Assembly (NCBI RefSeq): GCF_902459535.1
Contig: NZ_LR699553.1
Location: 372,001-436,000 of the forward strand
Source of the DNA: Paraburkholderia dioscoreae
GTDB taxonomy: Bacteria; Pseudomonadota; Gammaproteobacteria; Burkholderiales; Burkholderiaceae
Direction: 5' to 3'
DNA: 64,000 nucleotides
The translations under genes were made by a program, and so were the position numbers. Below, piece after piece: positions 42,983 through 51,014 of this stretch; the first letter of the stretch is position 1, and every line of letters starts with the position of its first letter. The notes beneath the pieces were generated by a model that saw only the letters and a list, made by a program, of their open reading frames with translations, did not search any database and had not been told where the DNA came from.

Positions 42983-43951
42983 TCAGATCAGTTTGCCCGG
43001 AAACTGGCTGTCGGGGTCTTGCATCGCGAGGCGCTGGCGATCCATGAAGTCGCGCAGCGTGTCGATGCCGCGCAGTTGCAGGATCGTATTGCGCACGGCG
43101 GCTTCGACCAGCACGGCGAGGTTTCGGCCGGCAGCCACCTGAATCGTGACTTTGCTGATGGGCAAGCCGAGCACGTCCACAGTCTGGCTCTCCAGCGGCA
43201 GCCGCTGGAATTCGCCATCGGGACGGCGGACCAGTTGCACGATCAGCTTGAGCTTCATTTTCCGGCGTACCGCGGTTTCGCCGAAAATCGTCTTGATGTC
43301 CAGCAGGCCGAGGCCGCGCACTTCCAGCAGGTTTTGCAGCAGCGGCGGGCAACGCCCTTCGACGAAGTCGGGACCGAGGCGCACGAAGTCCACTGCGTCG
43401 TCGGCCACGAGACCGTGGCCGCGGCTGATCAGCTCCAGCCCGAGTTCGCTCTTGCCGAGGCCCGAGTCCCCGGTGAGCAGCACGCCCATGCCGAGGATGT
43501 CGAGAAACACGCCGTGCAACGTGGCGCGCGGCGCGAGAATGCGCGACATGTAGAGGCGCAGGCTGTCGATCACCGCGGCGGCGGACATCGGCGTGGTGAA
43601 TAGCGGCGTGGACGAGCGCGTGCAGCGCAGCACCAGCTCCGGCGGCGCGGCAACGCCGCCCGCCACCACCAGAAACGGCGGTTCCAACGCGATCAGCTCG
43701 GCCATGTGGCGCGAGCGGTCTTCGTCGGTTTGGCGCTTGTAGTAGTCGATTTCGGCGTCGCCGAGCACCTGGATCCGGTTCGGGTGGATCAGGTTCAGGT
43801 GGCCGACGAGGTCGGCGCTCGACGTGGCATTGGCGACCGATTCCGAGGAAAAGCCGCGCTCCCAGCCTTCATGCCCCGTCAACCAGCTGAGCTTCAGCGT
43901 GGCGGCGTTATCGTCGAAAATGCTCTGGGCGTTGATGCTGGACGTATCCAT
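42983..43951 (-). CDS. hprK: HPr kinase/phosphorylase
   Basis: A 322-residue bifunctional enzyme that phosphorylates and dephosphorylates a serine of HPr-type proteins. The P-loop is LLTGDSGLGKSELGLELISRGH. The family signature runs through IQLVRRPDGEFQRLPLE-like sequence to VQVAAGRN-type IQVAAGRNLAVLVEAAVRN. In proteobacteria it sits with ptsN and rapZ as here. A possible extra client is the HPr domain of the fused PTS protein at 14085-16649, whose Ser46 position is kept. Confidence 0.95.
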   Translation of the reverse strand: MDTSSINAQSIFDDNAATLKLSWLTGHEGWERGFSSESVANATSSADLVGHLNLIHPNRIQVLGDAEIDYYKRQTDEDRSRHMAELIALEPPFLVVAGGVAAPPELVLRCTRSSTPLFTTPMSAAAVIDSLRLYMSRILAPRATLHGVFLDILGMGVLLTGDSGLGKSELGLELISRGHGLVADDAVDFVRLGPDFVEGRCPPLLQNLLEVRGLGLLDIKTIFGETAVRRKMKLKLIVQLVRRPDGEFQRLPLESQTVDVLGLPISKVTIQVAAGRNLAVLVEAAVRNTILQLRGIDTLRDFMDRQRLAMQDPDSQFPGKLI

Positions 43952-44090
43952 GAGTCAGTGACTCCAGTGTGGGCCGCTTGCCGGGCAACATGACGGCCGC
44001 GCTAGCGCGGGCCGTTTGCGTTGCCGGACTGTATCCGCATGCGGGTTGATGACCGGGCGGATAACCGGCGTGCGGATAACCGCCGATGCA

Positions 44091-44546
44091 TCAAGGTTGC
44101 CACTGAGTGAGCAGGCGATGCAACGTTTCGCGGTCCTGTTCCGTGTGCAGGCGCTCGCGGGTTTCGCGATCGGACAGCAACTGGGCGATTTCCGAAAGGA
44201 TTTCGAGGTGTTGCTGAGTGGCCTGTTCAGGCACGAGCAGGAAGATGAGCAGCGAGACCGGCTGACCGTCGGGCGATTCGAAGGGAATGGGTTCGGCAAG
44301 GCGGACGAATGCGGCGAGCGGCTGCTTCAAGCCTTTGATCCGGCCATGCGGAATCGCCACGCCTTCGCCAAGGCCCGTCGATCCGAGGCGCTCACGCGCG
44401 AACAGATTGTCAGTGACCGTGCTACGGGCGATGCCGTTCTGGTTCTCGAAGATCAGGCCCGCTTGCTCGAACACGCGTTTCTTGCTGGTGACCGATAGAC
44501 CGACGACGACGTTCTCGAGGGGAAGAAATTTGGCTAAACGATTCAT
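44091..44546 (-). CDS. ptsN: Nitrogen-PTS IIA protein (EIIA-Ntr)
   Basis: A 151-residue IIA domain of the regulatory nitrogen PTS, which links phosphorylation state to potassium transport, sigma-54 and stress control. The phosphorylated histidine is in GVAIPHGRIKGLK. The loop DNLFARERLGSTGLGEG and LLVPEQATQQHLEILSEIAQLL are typical. ATG 44546 (MNRLAKFLP) matches relatives. The upstream hpf gene ends in a terminator, so ptsN probably has its own promoter. hprK lies upstream on the chromosome map but downstream in transcription. Confidence 0.95.
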   Translation of the reverse strand: MNRLAKFLPLENVVVGLSVTSKKRVFEQAGLIFENQNGIARSTVTDNLFARERLGSTGLGEGVAIPHGRIKGLKQPLAAFVRLAEPIPFESPDGQPVSLLIFLLVPEQATQQHLEILSEIAQLLSDRETRERLHTEQDRETLHRLLTQWQP

Positions 44547-44817
44547 GTTGACAGGCGAAAACGTGGCCTGGGTTCTCCTCGCAGGGGCATTTGAGTGGCG
44601 TTCCATTCGTTTGATGCTCACGACGGCGAGCGTGTAAGTCCAAAAACACAGGACTCCGGCCGACCGATTTTCCGCTTGAGCTAACTTTGACCCCGATGGT
44701 AACCGGAACATTATAGAACAGGGCAGCCACGGATGGTGCGACGCGCCATCAATGCGCAGTGAGTTCGTTCAGGCATGGGCATATGCTGCGCCGCCGTGGG
44801 GGCAACGGCGCCCGGAA

Positions 44818-44846
44818 ACAAAAAACCGCCCGGTTTCGGGCGGTTT
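44818..44846 (-). terminator. Intrinsic terminator after hpf
   Basis: Leftward stem AACCGCCCG (44845-44837) and CGGGCGGTT (44832-44824) with a 4-base loop, followed by TTTTG. Confidence 0.85.
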
Positions 44847-44897
44847 CGCTGGCTAAGGGAAAACGAAGATCTGCGGAAGAGAACCTTCTGATTTCCC

Positions 44898-45257
44898 TTA
44901 TTGCGGCGGCACGTCGAGTTGCGGCGCCGGTTGATACTTGATCGCCTCATGCGCATGGCCTTGCAGGCGATCCTTGTGGCGAATGACTTGCCGGTCGAGC
45001 TTGTCGATCATCAGATCGATCGCAGCGTACAGGTCGCTGTCACAGCTCTCGACAAAGAGATCCTTGCCCTTGAGATGCAGGTTGATTTCAACCTTTTGAC
45101 GCTTTTCCTTTTCCTTGTGGTTGTTGTCGACCGAGAGGACCACACTGCCGTCGATGACCTGATCGAAATGTCTTAGCACCCTATCCAGTTTGGTGATCAC
45201 GTATTCGCGCAACGCAGGCGTTACTTCGAGGTGGTGTCCACTGATCTGCAGATTCAT
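44898..45257 (-). CDS. hpf: Ribosome hibernation-promoting factor (short form)
   Basis: A 119-residue protein that binds the small ribosomal subunit in resting cells and favours inactive 100S dimers. It has the N-terminal MNLQISGHHLEVTPALREYVITKLDR, the conserved VEINLHLKGKDLFVE, and DLYAAIDLMIDKLDRQVIRHKD. It lacks the long C-terminal extension of other forms. ATG 45257 follows GGAGAAG. It lies behind rpoN, from which it is separated by 248 bases with repeat-like palindromes, and before ptsN. Confidence 0.95.
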   Translation of the reverse strand: MNLQISGHHLEVTPALREYVITKLDRVLRHFDQVIDGSVVLSVDNNHKEKEKRQKVEINLHLKGKDLFVESCDSDLYAAIDLMIDKLDRQVIRHKDRLQGHAHEAIKYQPAPQLDVPPQ

Positions 45258-45429
45258 AGTGCTTCTCCAAGCTAATGGCCGCTTGTTCCGCACGATGACG
45301 AAGGTCCGGTCGATCTGTCGGCTTGCCTGAGTCGCCCCCCGGTGACTGACTTCTGGCAGGTCGCATCGGCCGGCCTGTCCGCCAACTGCGGAGCGGCCGG
45401 TAAATGCCCGCCACGGAAGGCGACGGGCT

Positions 45430-45505
45430 CAAGACAAACGCCGGGCCGCCCCAAGTTGTCTTGCCCCTTGAGGGGCTGGCGCGAAGCAACAGCTTTGGGG
45501 GCGCG
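45430..45505. repeat. Palindrome-rich element behind rpoN, candidate dispersed repeat
   Basis: CAAGACAA (45430-45437) pairs with TTGTCTTG (45456-45463), directly followed by GCCCCT-TG-AGGGGC (45463-45476). An outer imperfect pairing joins CCGCCCCAAG (from about 45447) with CTTTGGGGGCG (to about 45502). It ends at the rpoN stop. I recall similar words in intergenic spaces of other Burkholderiales genomes, which I could not check. It may also help end rpoN transcription, although no T run follows. Confidence 0.5.
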
Positions 45506-47023
45506 CTATAAAGACTTGCGCAGGTTGACTGCCGGAATCTTGAGCGCTTCACGATATTTCGCGACGGTACGCCGTGCGACCACGAAGCCCTGTTCCGCCA
45601 GCAGTTCGGCTATGCGGCTGTCTGAAAGAGGAGATTTCGGGTTTTCCGCTCCTATCAGTTGCTTGATGAGCGCACGGATCGCCGTTGAAGACGCCGCGCC
45701 GCCCGTGTCAGTCGAAACGTGTGATCCGAAGAAGTACTTAAATTCAAGCGTCCCGAATGGGGTCAGCATGTATTTACCGGTTGTCACACGCGAGACAGTT
45801 GACTCGTGTAGGCCCAGCGTATCAGCAATTTCCCGCAAAACCAAGGGGCGCATGGCAATTTCGCCGTGCACAAAAAAGCTCTTTTGACGCTCCACAATAG
45901 CTTGCGCCACTCTGAGGATCGTCTCGAAACGCTGCTGGATATTTTTGATCAGCCAGCGCGCTTCCTGCAGTTGCTGGCGCAACGAACCGCTGCCCGGGTC
46001 GCCCCGGTTATTGCGCAGAATATTCGCGTAAAGATGGTTGATACGCAGCTTCGGCACGACTTCGGGGTTCAGCTCGGCCTGCCAGCCCTGTGCCGTTTTA
46101 CGCACCATGATGTCCGGCACGACATAGTCCGCTTCGGCCTTGCCGTAGGCGGCGCCGGGGAACGGTTCGAGCGAGCGGATCAGCACGTGTGCGTCGCGCA
46201 GATCGTCGTCGTTGGCCTTCAGATGCTTGCGCAGACGCGTGAAGTCGCGCGCCGCGAGCAATTCCAGGTGGTGCGCAACGATTTCGAGCGCGAGCGTGCG
46301 GGTAGGTGAGGCATCGAGCCGCAGCAATTGCAGCTTGAGACATTCCGACGCGGAGCGCGCGCCGACCCCGGCCGGGTCGAAGCTATGCAGCAGCGCAAGC
46401 GCGGCATTCAGTTCGTCGAGATCCACTTCGAGCTCTTCGGGCAGGTCGGCCAGCACTTCTTCGAGTGTGGCGGCAAGGTAGCCGTCGTCGTCGAGCGATT
46501 CGATCAGGAAGGTGACCAGCGCGCGGTCGCGCGGACTCGCCTGGGTGACGCGCAATTGCGCCATCAGGTGATCGCGCAGCGAGGTGCTCGATTCGTGGAT
46601 TTGCAGCGGCGGCAGGTCGTCGTCGTCCGAGGCGTTGCCCGAGCGGCCGTAGTCGTCGAGATTCCATTGCGACGCGTCGCCGTTACTGTCGCCCGCGAGG
46701 CCGTTGTATTCGTCCACGCCCTGCGGCTCGCCGTTCTCGGCGCGCTCGCTGCTGCTGCTGGACGATGACGACGTGCTGCCGCCCATCTGGTCGGGCGGAG
46801 CGGAAGAATTGGGCGCCTGGGCGATCAGCGAGCCGTCGGCCGCCACGCGCAGCGGGCTCGCGATCCAATCGTCCTCGTTCTCGAGGAGCGGATTCTGCGA
46901 GATCGCCATTGCGACTTCCTGCTGCAATTCGAGCGTAGACAACTGAAGCAGCCGGATGGACTGCTGCAGTTGCGGCGTCAGCGCAAGATGCTGCGATAGG
47001 CGGAGTTGGAGGCTGGCTTTCAT
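45506..47023 (-). CDS. rpoN: RNA polymerase sigma-54 factor
   Basis: A 505-residue sigma-54. Region I is the Gln/Leu-rich activator-responsive part (LRLSQHLALTPQLQQSIRLLQLSTLELQQE). Region II is acidic and includes a run of nine serines after GGST. The core-binding region, the helix-turn-helix TLGLHESTVSRVTTGKYM, and the C-terminal RpoN box ARRTVAKYREAL follow. ATG 47023 gives the conserved MKASLQLRL start. It lies downstream of the LPS export gene lptB, a widespread order, and before hpf. Confidence 0.97.
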   Translation of the reverse strand: MKASLQLRLSQHLALTPQLQQSIRLLQLSTLELQQEVAMAISQNPLLENEDDWIASPLRVAADGSLIAQAPNSSAPPDQMGGSTSSSSSSSSERAENGEPQGVDEYNGLAGDSNGDASQWNLDDYGRSGNASDDDDLPPLQIHESSTSLRDHLMAQLRVTQASPRDRALVTFLIESLDDDGYLAATLEEVLADLPEELEVDLDELNAALALLHSFDPAGVGARSASECLKLQLLRLDASPTRTLALEIVAHHLELLAARDFTRLRKHLKANDDDLRDAHVLIRSLEPFPGAAYGKAEADYVVPDIMVRKTAQGWQAELNPEVVPKLRINHLYANILRNNRGDPGSGSLRQQLQEARWLIKNIQQRFETILRVAQAIVERQKSFFVHGEIAMRPLVLREIADTLGLHESTVSRVTTGKYMLTPFGTLEFKYFFGSHVSTDTGGAASSTAIRALIKQLIGAENPKSPLSDSRIAELLAEQGFVVARRTVAKYREALKIPAVNLRKSL

Positions 47024-47230
47024 GGCAAGTTGAGATTCATTGTAGAGAGTTTGCCACGACCGCGATACATTGCGACATTCGCAATTACACGTGCGCCTCT
47101 CGCGTGCGCCCTGCATGAGTTCCTTCAGGCGGCGCTGGGCGCGAAGCGGCCCGGGTCAAAACGGGGTGTGCGGTTGCCGCACAAGGAGCCGGCGGGTGCG
47201 CGCTCGCACAGCCGGCAATCCTTTGTGCGC

Positions 47231-48016
47231 TTACATGCGGAAGTGCTCGCCCAGATAGACGCGCCGCACGCTTTCGTTTTCGATGATTTCGCCCGGTGCG
47301 CCGGCCGCCAGCACACTGCCGTCGCTGATGATATACGCGTGATCGCAGATGCCGAGCGTTTCGCGCACGTTGTGGTCGGTAATCAGCACGCCGATATTGC
47401 GCTGCTTCAGAAACTTGACGATCTTCTGGATTTCCAGCACGGCGATCGGGTCGACGCCGGCGAACGGTTCGTCGAGCAGAATAAAGCTCGGATTGGTGGC
47501 CAGTGCCCGGGCAATTTCGACCCGGCGGCGCTCGCCGCCCGAGAGCGACAGCGCCGGATTCGCGCGCAAGTGCGCAATCTGCAATTCGTCGAGCAAGGCT
47601 TCCGTGCGGCTCGTGATGGTGTCCTTGCTGAGCCGCTTGCCGTTGTCTTCGTGCTGCAATTCCAGCACCGCGCGAATGTTTTCTTCGACGCTGAGCTTGC
47701 GGAACACCGAAGCTTCCTGTGGCAGATACGAGAGCCCAAGCGAAGCGCGCTTGTGGATAGGCAGCAGGCTGATCGACTTACCGTCCAGATCGATTTCACC
47801 GGCGTCGAGCGGCACGAGGCCGACGATCATATAGAACGAGGTGGTCTTGCCCGCGCCGTTGGGGCCGAGCAGACCGACCACTTCGCCGCTTTTCACGTCG
47901 AGCGACACGTCTTTGACGACCGTGCGCGAACCGTAACGCTTTTTCAGGTTGCGCACCACCAGTGAACTACTGGTGCCGGCGGGCTTGCGATTGGGGAGAG
48001 ACGCAGAGGTGCTCAC
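47231..48016 (-). CDS. lptB: LPS export ABC transporter ATPase LptB
   Basis: A 261-residue ABC ATPase that powers LPS extraction by LptFG. Walker A is LLGPNGAGKTTSFYMIVG, the signature LSGGERRRVEIARAL, Walker B FILLDEPFAGVDP, and the switch histidine is in VLITDHNVRE. The N terminus has a short Ser/Pro extension. It starts with GTG 48016, which overlaps the lptA stop by four bases (GTGA). The 206-base gap to rpoN has two GC-rich hairpins but no clear T run. Confidence 0.96.
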   Translation of the reverse strand: MSTSASLPNRKPAGTSSSLVVRNLKKRYGSRTVVKDVSLDVKSGEVVGLLGPNGAGKTTSFYMIVGLVPLDAGEIDLDGKSISLLPIHKRASLGLSYLPQEASVFRKLSVEENIRAVLELQHEDNGKRLSKDTITSRTEALLDELQIAHLRANPALSLSGGERRRVEIARALATNPSFILLDEPFAGVDPIAVLEIQKIVKFLKQRNIGVLITDHNVRETLGICDHAYIISDGSVLAAGAPGEIIENESVRRVYLGEHFRM

Positions 48017-48684
48017 TGGTTCGGCGCTCCCTGGATCGTCGTGGACGGCGCGAGCGTGGCCGATGCGCCGTTCAGCGGCGCAGCGCCGCCGTTGCGCGGC
48101 GCCAGCATGGCGCGTACTCGACCGGTGGGGTTGCCGGGGCCGGCGACGTCCTTGCCTGCCTTCGCGGTATAGAAGTCGCTCTGGCCGTCATACGTAATGA
48201 CGCTGCCGTGCACCTGGTCCATCACCGTGGAGAGGCCTTGCAGGCGTTTCACCGTGGCGTTGGTGGTGAGCGTGGTCAGATCCTGCTTGCCGTCGTAGTC
48301 GATACGAATGGCCGTGCCTTCGATGTATTCGTCGAGGCCTTCGCGCTTCTGGCGGAAATACGACAGATTGCCGCCGCTCGACGTGCCGGTGGCGTACTGA
48401 TAGCCCTGCGGGTCTTGCGTCACTTCGACGCGGTCGGCCTTGATCACGATCGTGCCTTTGGTCGCAACCACATGGCCCGTGAAGATGTTGACCTGCTTGA
48501 GGTCGTCGTAAGTCATGTTGTCCGCTTCGATGTTCAGCGGCTTGTCCTTGTCGGCGCGGTCCGCGTGCGCGAGCGGCGCGAAGCCGGCGAGAGGCAGCGC
48601 GACGATCAGCGCGGCGAGTCCGGCGCGGCACGCGGACAGGGAGCGCGAGCGGCCGGTGTCAAAACGGGGGAACGATTCGTTCAT
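48013..48684 (-). CDS. lptA: Periplasmic LPS transport protein LptA
   Basis: A 223-residue bridge protein of the LPS export machine. It has a signal peptide (LAGFAPLAHA-DR, cleaved near residue 41) and the OstA-type beta-jellyroll: DKPLNIEADNMTYDDLKQVNIFTGHVVATKGTI, ATGTSSGGNLSYFRQKREGLDEYIEGTA and VHGSVITYDGQSDFY. The C-terminal tail is Gly/Ala-rich. It overlaps lptB by four bases and follows lptC by 20 bases. Confidence 0.95.
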   Translation of the reverse strand: MNESFPRFDTGRSRSLSACRAGLAALIVALPLAGFAPLAHADRADKDKPLNIEADNMTYDDLKQVNIFTGHVVATKGTIVIKADRVEVTQDPQGYQYATGTSSGGNLSYFRQKREGLDEYIEGTAIRIDYDGKQDLTTLTTNATVKRLQGLSTVMDQVHGSVITYDGQSDFYTAKAGKDVAGPGNPTGRVRAMLAPRNGGAAPLNGASATLAPSTTIQGAPNQ

Positions 48685-48704
48685 GCAGTCACGCCTGGAA
48701 TGGA

Positions 48705-49313
48705 TTACCCGGGTTGCTTGGGCGAGCTGCCGCCTGCTTCGGACGGGGCGATCGAGCCTTTTACGTTGCCGAACAGCTGCATCACCCGGGTGACGTTGTT
48801 GTAGTTCATGCCGCTGGCAGTCATCACCGACATGCCGCGCTGAAGTTTAACCGGCTTTTCGGTCTCGATCACATCGTCGTTGACCAGCACCCTAAAATGC
48901 TGGGAATCCGCCTGCATCTGCGGATCTCCGTAGCCGGGCGCCCGCAGGATGCGCGCGTTGTCGTACAGATCGACGATGGACGCGTCGCCGTTCACCTTGC
49001 CGGTGTCGCCGGTTGCGGTGACGATCGGCTTGCCGGGCTGGAACGCGCGCATGGCCGGCTTGACGAGGTCGCTCAGTTCGTCGTCTTCGTAGTGGATCAG
49101 CGACTGGGCGGTCAGCCGGTATTGCGTCGAGCCCGACTGGTCGAGTTCGGAAATCGAGAAGTTGTCGGCGAAGTAGTCCGGCGTGTGTTCCTTGGGACGC
49201 ACCACGCCTTCGTTCTGCCGGGGCAGGGTAGCTTGCAGCAGCCACCACGTGATACCGGCGAGCGCGGCCATCGCGACCAGCGGAATCAGCGAAGTCAGGC
49301 GAAACTGGTTCAT
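48705..49313 (-). CDS. lptC: LPS export membrane protein LptC
   Basis: A 202-residue bitopic protein with an N-terminal membrane helix (about residues 8-28, LVAMAALAGITWWLLQATLP) and a periplasmic jellyroll. The latter shows TPDYFADNFSISELDQSGSTQYRLTAQSLIHYEDD and VLVNDDVIETEKPVKLQRG. It connects LptFGB with LptA. Its ATG overlaps the kdsC stop in ATGA, showing tight coupling within kdsD-kdsC-lptC-lptA-lptB. Confidence 0.94.
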   Translation of the reverse strand: MNQFRLTSLIPLVAMAALAGITWWLLQATLPRQNEGVVRPKEHTPDYFADNFSISELDQSGSTQYRLTAQSLIHYEDDELSDLVKPAMRAFQPGKPIVTATGDTGKVNGDASIVDLYDNARILRAPGYGDPQMQADSQHFRVLVNDDVIETEKPVKLQRGMSVMTASGMNYNNVTRVMQLFGNVKGSIAPSEAGGSSPKQPG

Positions 49314-49870
49314 CCGACGAGGCCCCGCTGTTCGCCGCTACAGGCGGCCGCCAGCAACGCCTCATACTTATGTTGTGCACGCAGCAGCGTGTCGCAGACT
49401 TCGCGCGCCGCGCCGTGGCCGCCGCGCGCTTCGCTGACCCAATGGGCCCGCGCGATCACTTCAGGATGCGAGTTGGCCGGCGCCGCCGCAAAGCCGACCT
49501 TCAGCATCACGCCGAGATCGACCCAGTCGTCGCCCATATAGCCGCATTCTCCCGCCGTCATGCCGGTTTGCTGCAGCAGGTCCGCGAACGCCTGGGGTTT
49601 GTCCTGCACGCCCTGATAGACGTGCGTGATGTTCATTTCCTTCGCCCGTGCCGCCACGATGCCCGACTTGCGCCCGGTGATGATCGCCGTTTCGATGCCG
49701 GCCTGGCGCAGCAGCTTCATGCCGTGGCCGTCCATCGAATTGAAGCCCTTCATCGTGTCGCCTTCCGCCGTGAACAGCAGGCCGCCGTCGGTCAGCACGC
49801 CGTCGACGTCGAAAATCATCAGCTTGACGCGGCTTGCGCGCTCGGTCGCGGTAGCAGGGGCGAGGGCCAT
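49310..49870 (-). CDS. kdsC: 3-deoxy-D-manno-octulosonate-8-phosphate phosphatase
   Basis: A 186-residue tetrameric HAD phosphatase without cap domain that frees KDO from its 8-phosphate. The nucleophile motif is MIFDVDGVLTDG, followed by MDGHGMKLL, TGRKSGIVAARAKEMNI, and the late acidic motif YMGDDWVDL. It begins on the last base of the kdsD stop (TGATG) and overlaps lptC by four bases. Length is typical. Confidence 0.96.
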   Translation of the reverse strand: MALAPATATERASRVKLMIFDVDGVLTDGGLLFTAEGDTMKGFNSMDGHGMKLLRQAGIETAIITGRKSGIVAARAKEMNITHVYQGVQDKPQAFADLLQQTGMTAGECGYMGDDWVDLGVMLKVGFAAAPANSHPEVIARAHWVSEARGGHGAAREVCDTLLRAQHKYEALLAAACSGEQRGLVG

Positions 49871-50853
49871 CAGATCACCTTCTTCGAGAACAGGTCGTGC
49901 ATGTTGAGTGCGCCGATCAGCTTGCCTGCTTCGTCGACGACCAGCATCTGATTGATGCGGTGGCGCTCCATCAGTTCCACGGCTTCGACCGCCAGTTGAT
50001 CCGGGCCGATGGTGCGCGGGCCGGCGGTCATCACGGAGGAGATCGGCAACTGACGGAAATCGCCGTCGCGTTCGAGCACGCGGCGCAGGTCGCCGTCGGT
50101 GAAAATGCCGGCCACGTGGTCGTCGTGATCGACGATCGCGGTCATGCCCATGCGCTTGGCGGTCAACTGGAACAGCGCGTCGCGCACGGTGGCCTCAGGT
50201 GTGACCTTCGGCAGATCGTCGCCGGTGCGCATCACGTCGCGTACATAAGTGAGCAGACGCCGGCCGAGCGCGCCGCCCGGATGCGAGCGGGCAAAGTCGT
50301 CGCGGCCGAAGCCACGCGCGTCGAGCACCGCGAGCGCGAGCGCGTCGCCGAGCGCGAGCGCGGCGGTCGTGCTGGCGGTGGGCGCGAGGTTCATCGGGCA
50401 GGCCTCTTTCGCCACGCCGGAATTCAGGTGCACGTCGGCCAGTTGTGCGAGACTCGAAGACGGACGGCCTGTCATTGCAATCAGCTTCGCGCCGAGCCGC
50501 TTGATGAGCGGCAGGATCGCCATCAGTTCTTCGGTTTCACCGGAGTTGGACAGCGCGATGAACACGTCTTCGGCGGTGACCATGCCGAGGTCGCCATGAC
50601 TGGCTTCTGCGGGGTGCACGAAGAACGCCGGCGTGCCGGTGCTGGCGAGCGTGGCCGCGAGCTTGCGGGCCACGTGGCCGGATTTGCCGATGCCGGAAAC
50701 GACTACGCGCCCGCGGCAACCCAGGATGAAGTCGACCGCCCCGACGAAGCCGTCGTCGAGTTGATCGCGAAGCGCGCGCACGGCGTCCGCTTCGATGTCG
50801 AGCACGTCGCGAGCGAGCGCGAGTGCCCGGTCGCCATTGATTTTCGCTATCAT
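49870..50853 (-). CDS. kdsD: D-arabinose-5-phosphate isomerase
   Basis: A 327-residue enzyme that converts ribulose 5-phosphate to arabinose 5-phosphate, the first step towards KDO. Residues about 30-180 form the SIS domain (GRVVVSGIGKSGHVARKLAATLASTGTPAFFVHPAEASHGDLG, FIALSNSGETEEL). Residues about 205-327 carry two CBS repeats. It heads the LPS operon that includes kdsC, lptC, lptA and lptB. It diverges from the antiporter gene. Confidence 0.96.
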   Translation of the reverse strand: MIAKINGDRALALARDVLDIEADAVRALRDQLDDGFVGAVDFILGCRGRVVVSGIGKSGHVARKLAATLASTGTPAFFVHPAEASHGDLGMVTAEDVFIALSNSGETEELMAILPLIKRLGAKLIAMTGRPSSSLAQLADVHLNSGVAKEACPMNLAPTASTTAALALGDALALAVLDARGFGRDDFARSHPGGALGRRLLTYVRDVMRTGDDLPKVTPEATVRDALFQLTAKRMGMTAIVDHDDHVAGIFTDGDLRRVLERDGDFRQLPISSVMTAGPRTIGPDQLAVEAVELMERHRINQMLVVDEAGKLIGALNMHDLFSKKVI

Positions 50854-51014
50854 TCGCGAAGTATAGCAAAGGCGCCTGTTCGCCGCGCCGGGCCTGCTGT
50901 GCCAAGCCGCTGTCTTTATTGCTGACTTTAACGGCCCCTCAACCTTGTCGCACGGCGTTTGGCGTGCGCGGTTCCGCTGACGAACGAGGACGCTTTACCC
51001 ATGCGTTTTTGCCG

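Noticed and set aside
45258..45505. Sigma-54 promoter before hpf
   Set aside because: No GG-N10-GC pair with proper flanks (TGGCAC...TTGC) is present at a sensible distance.
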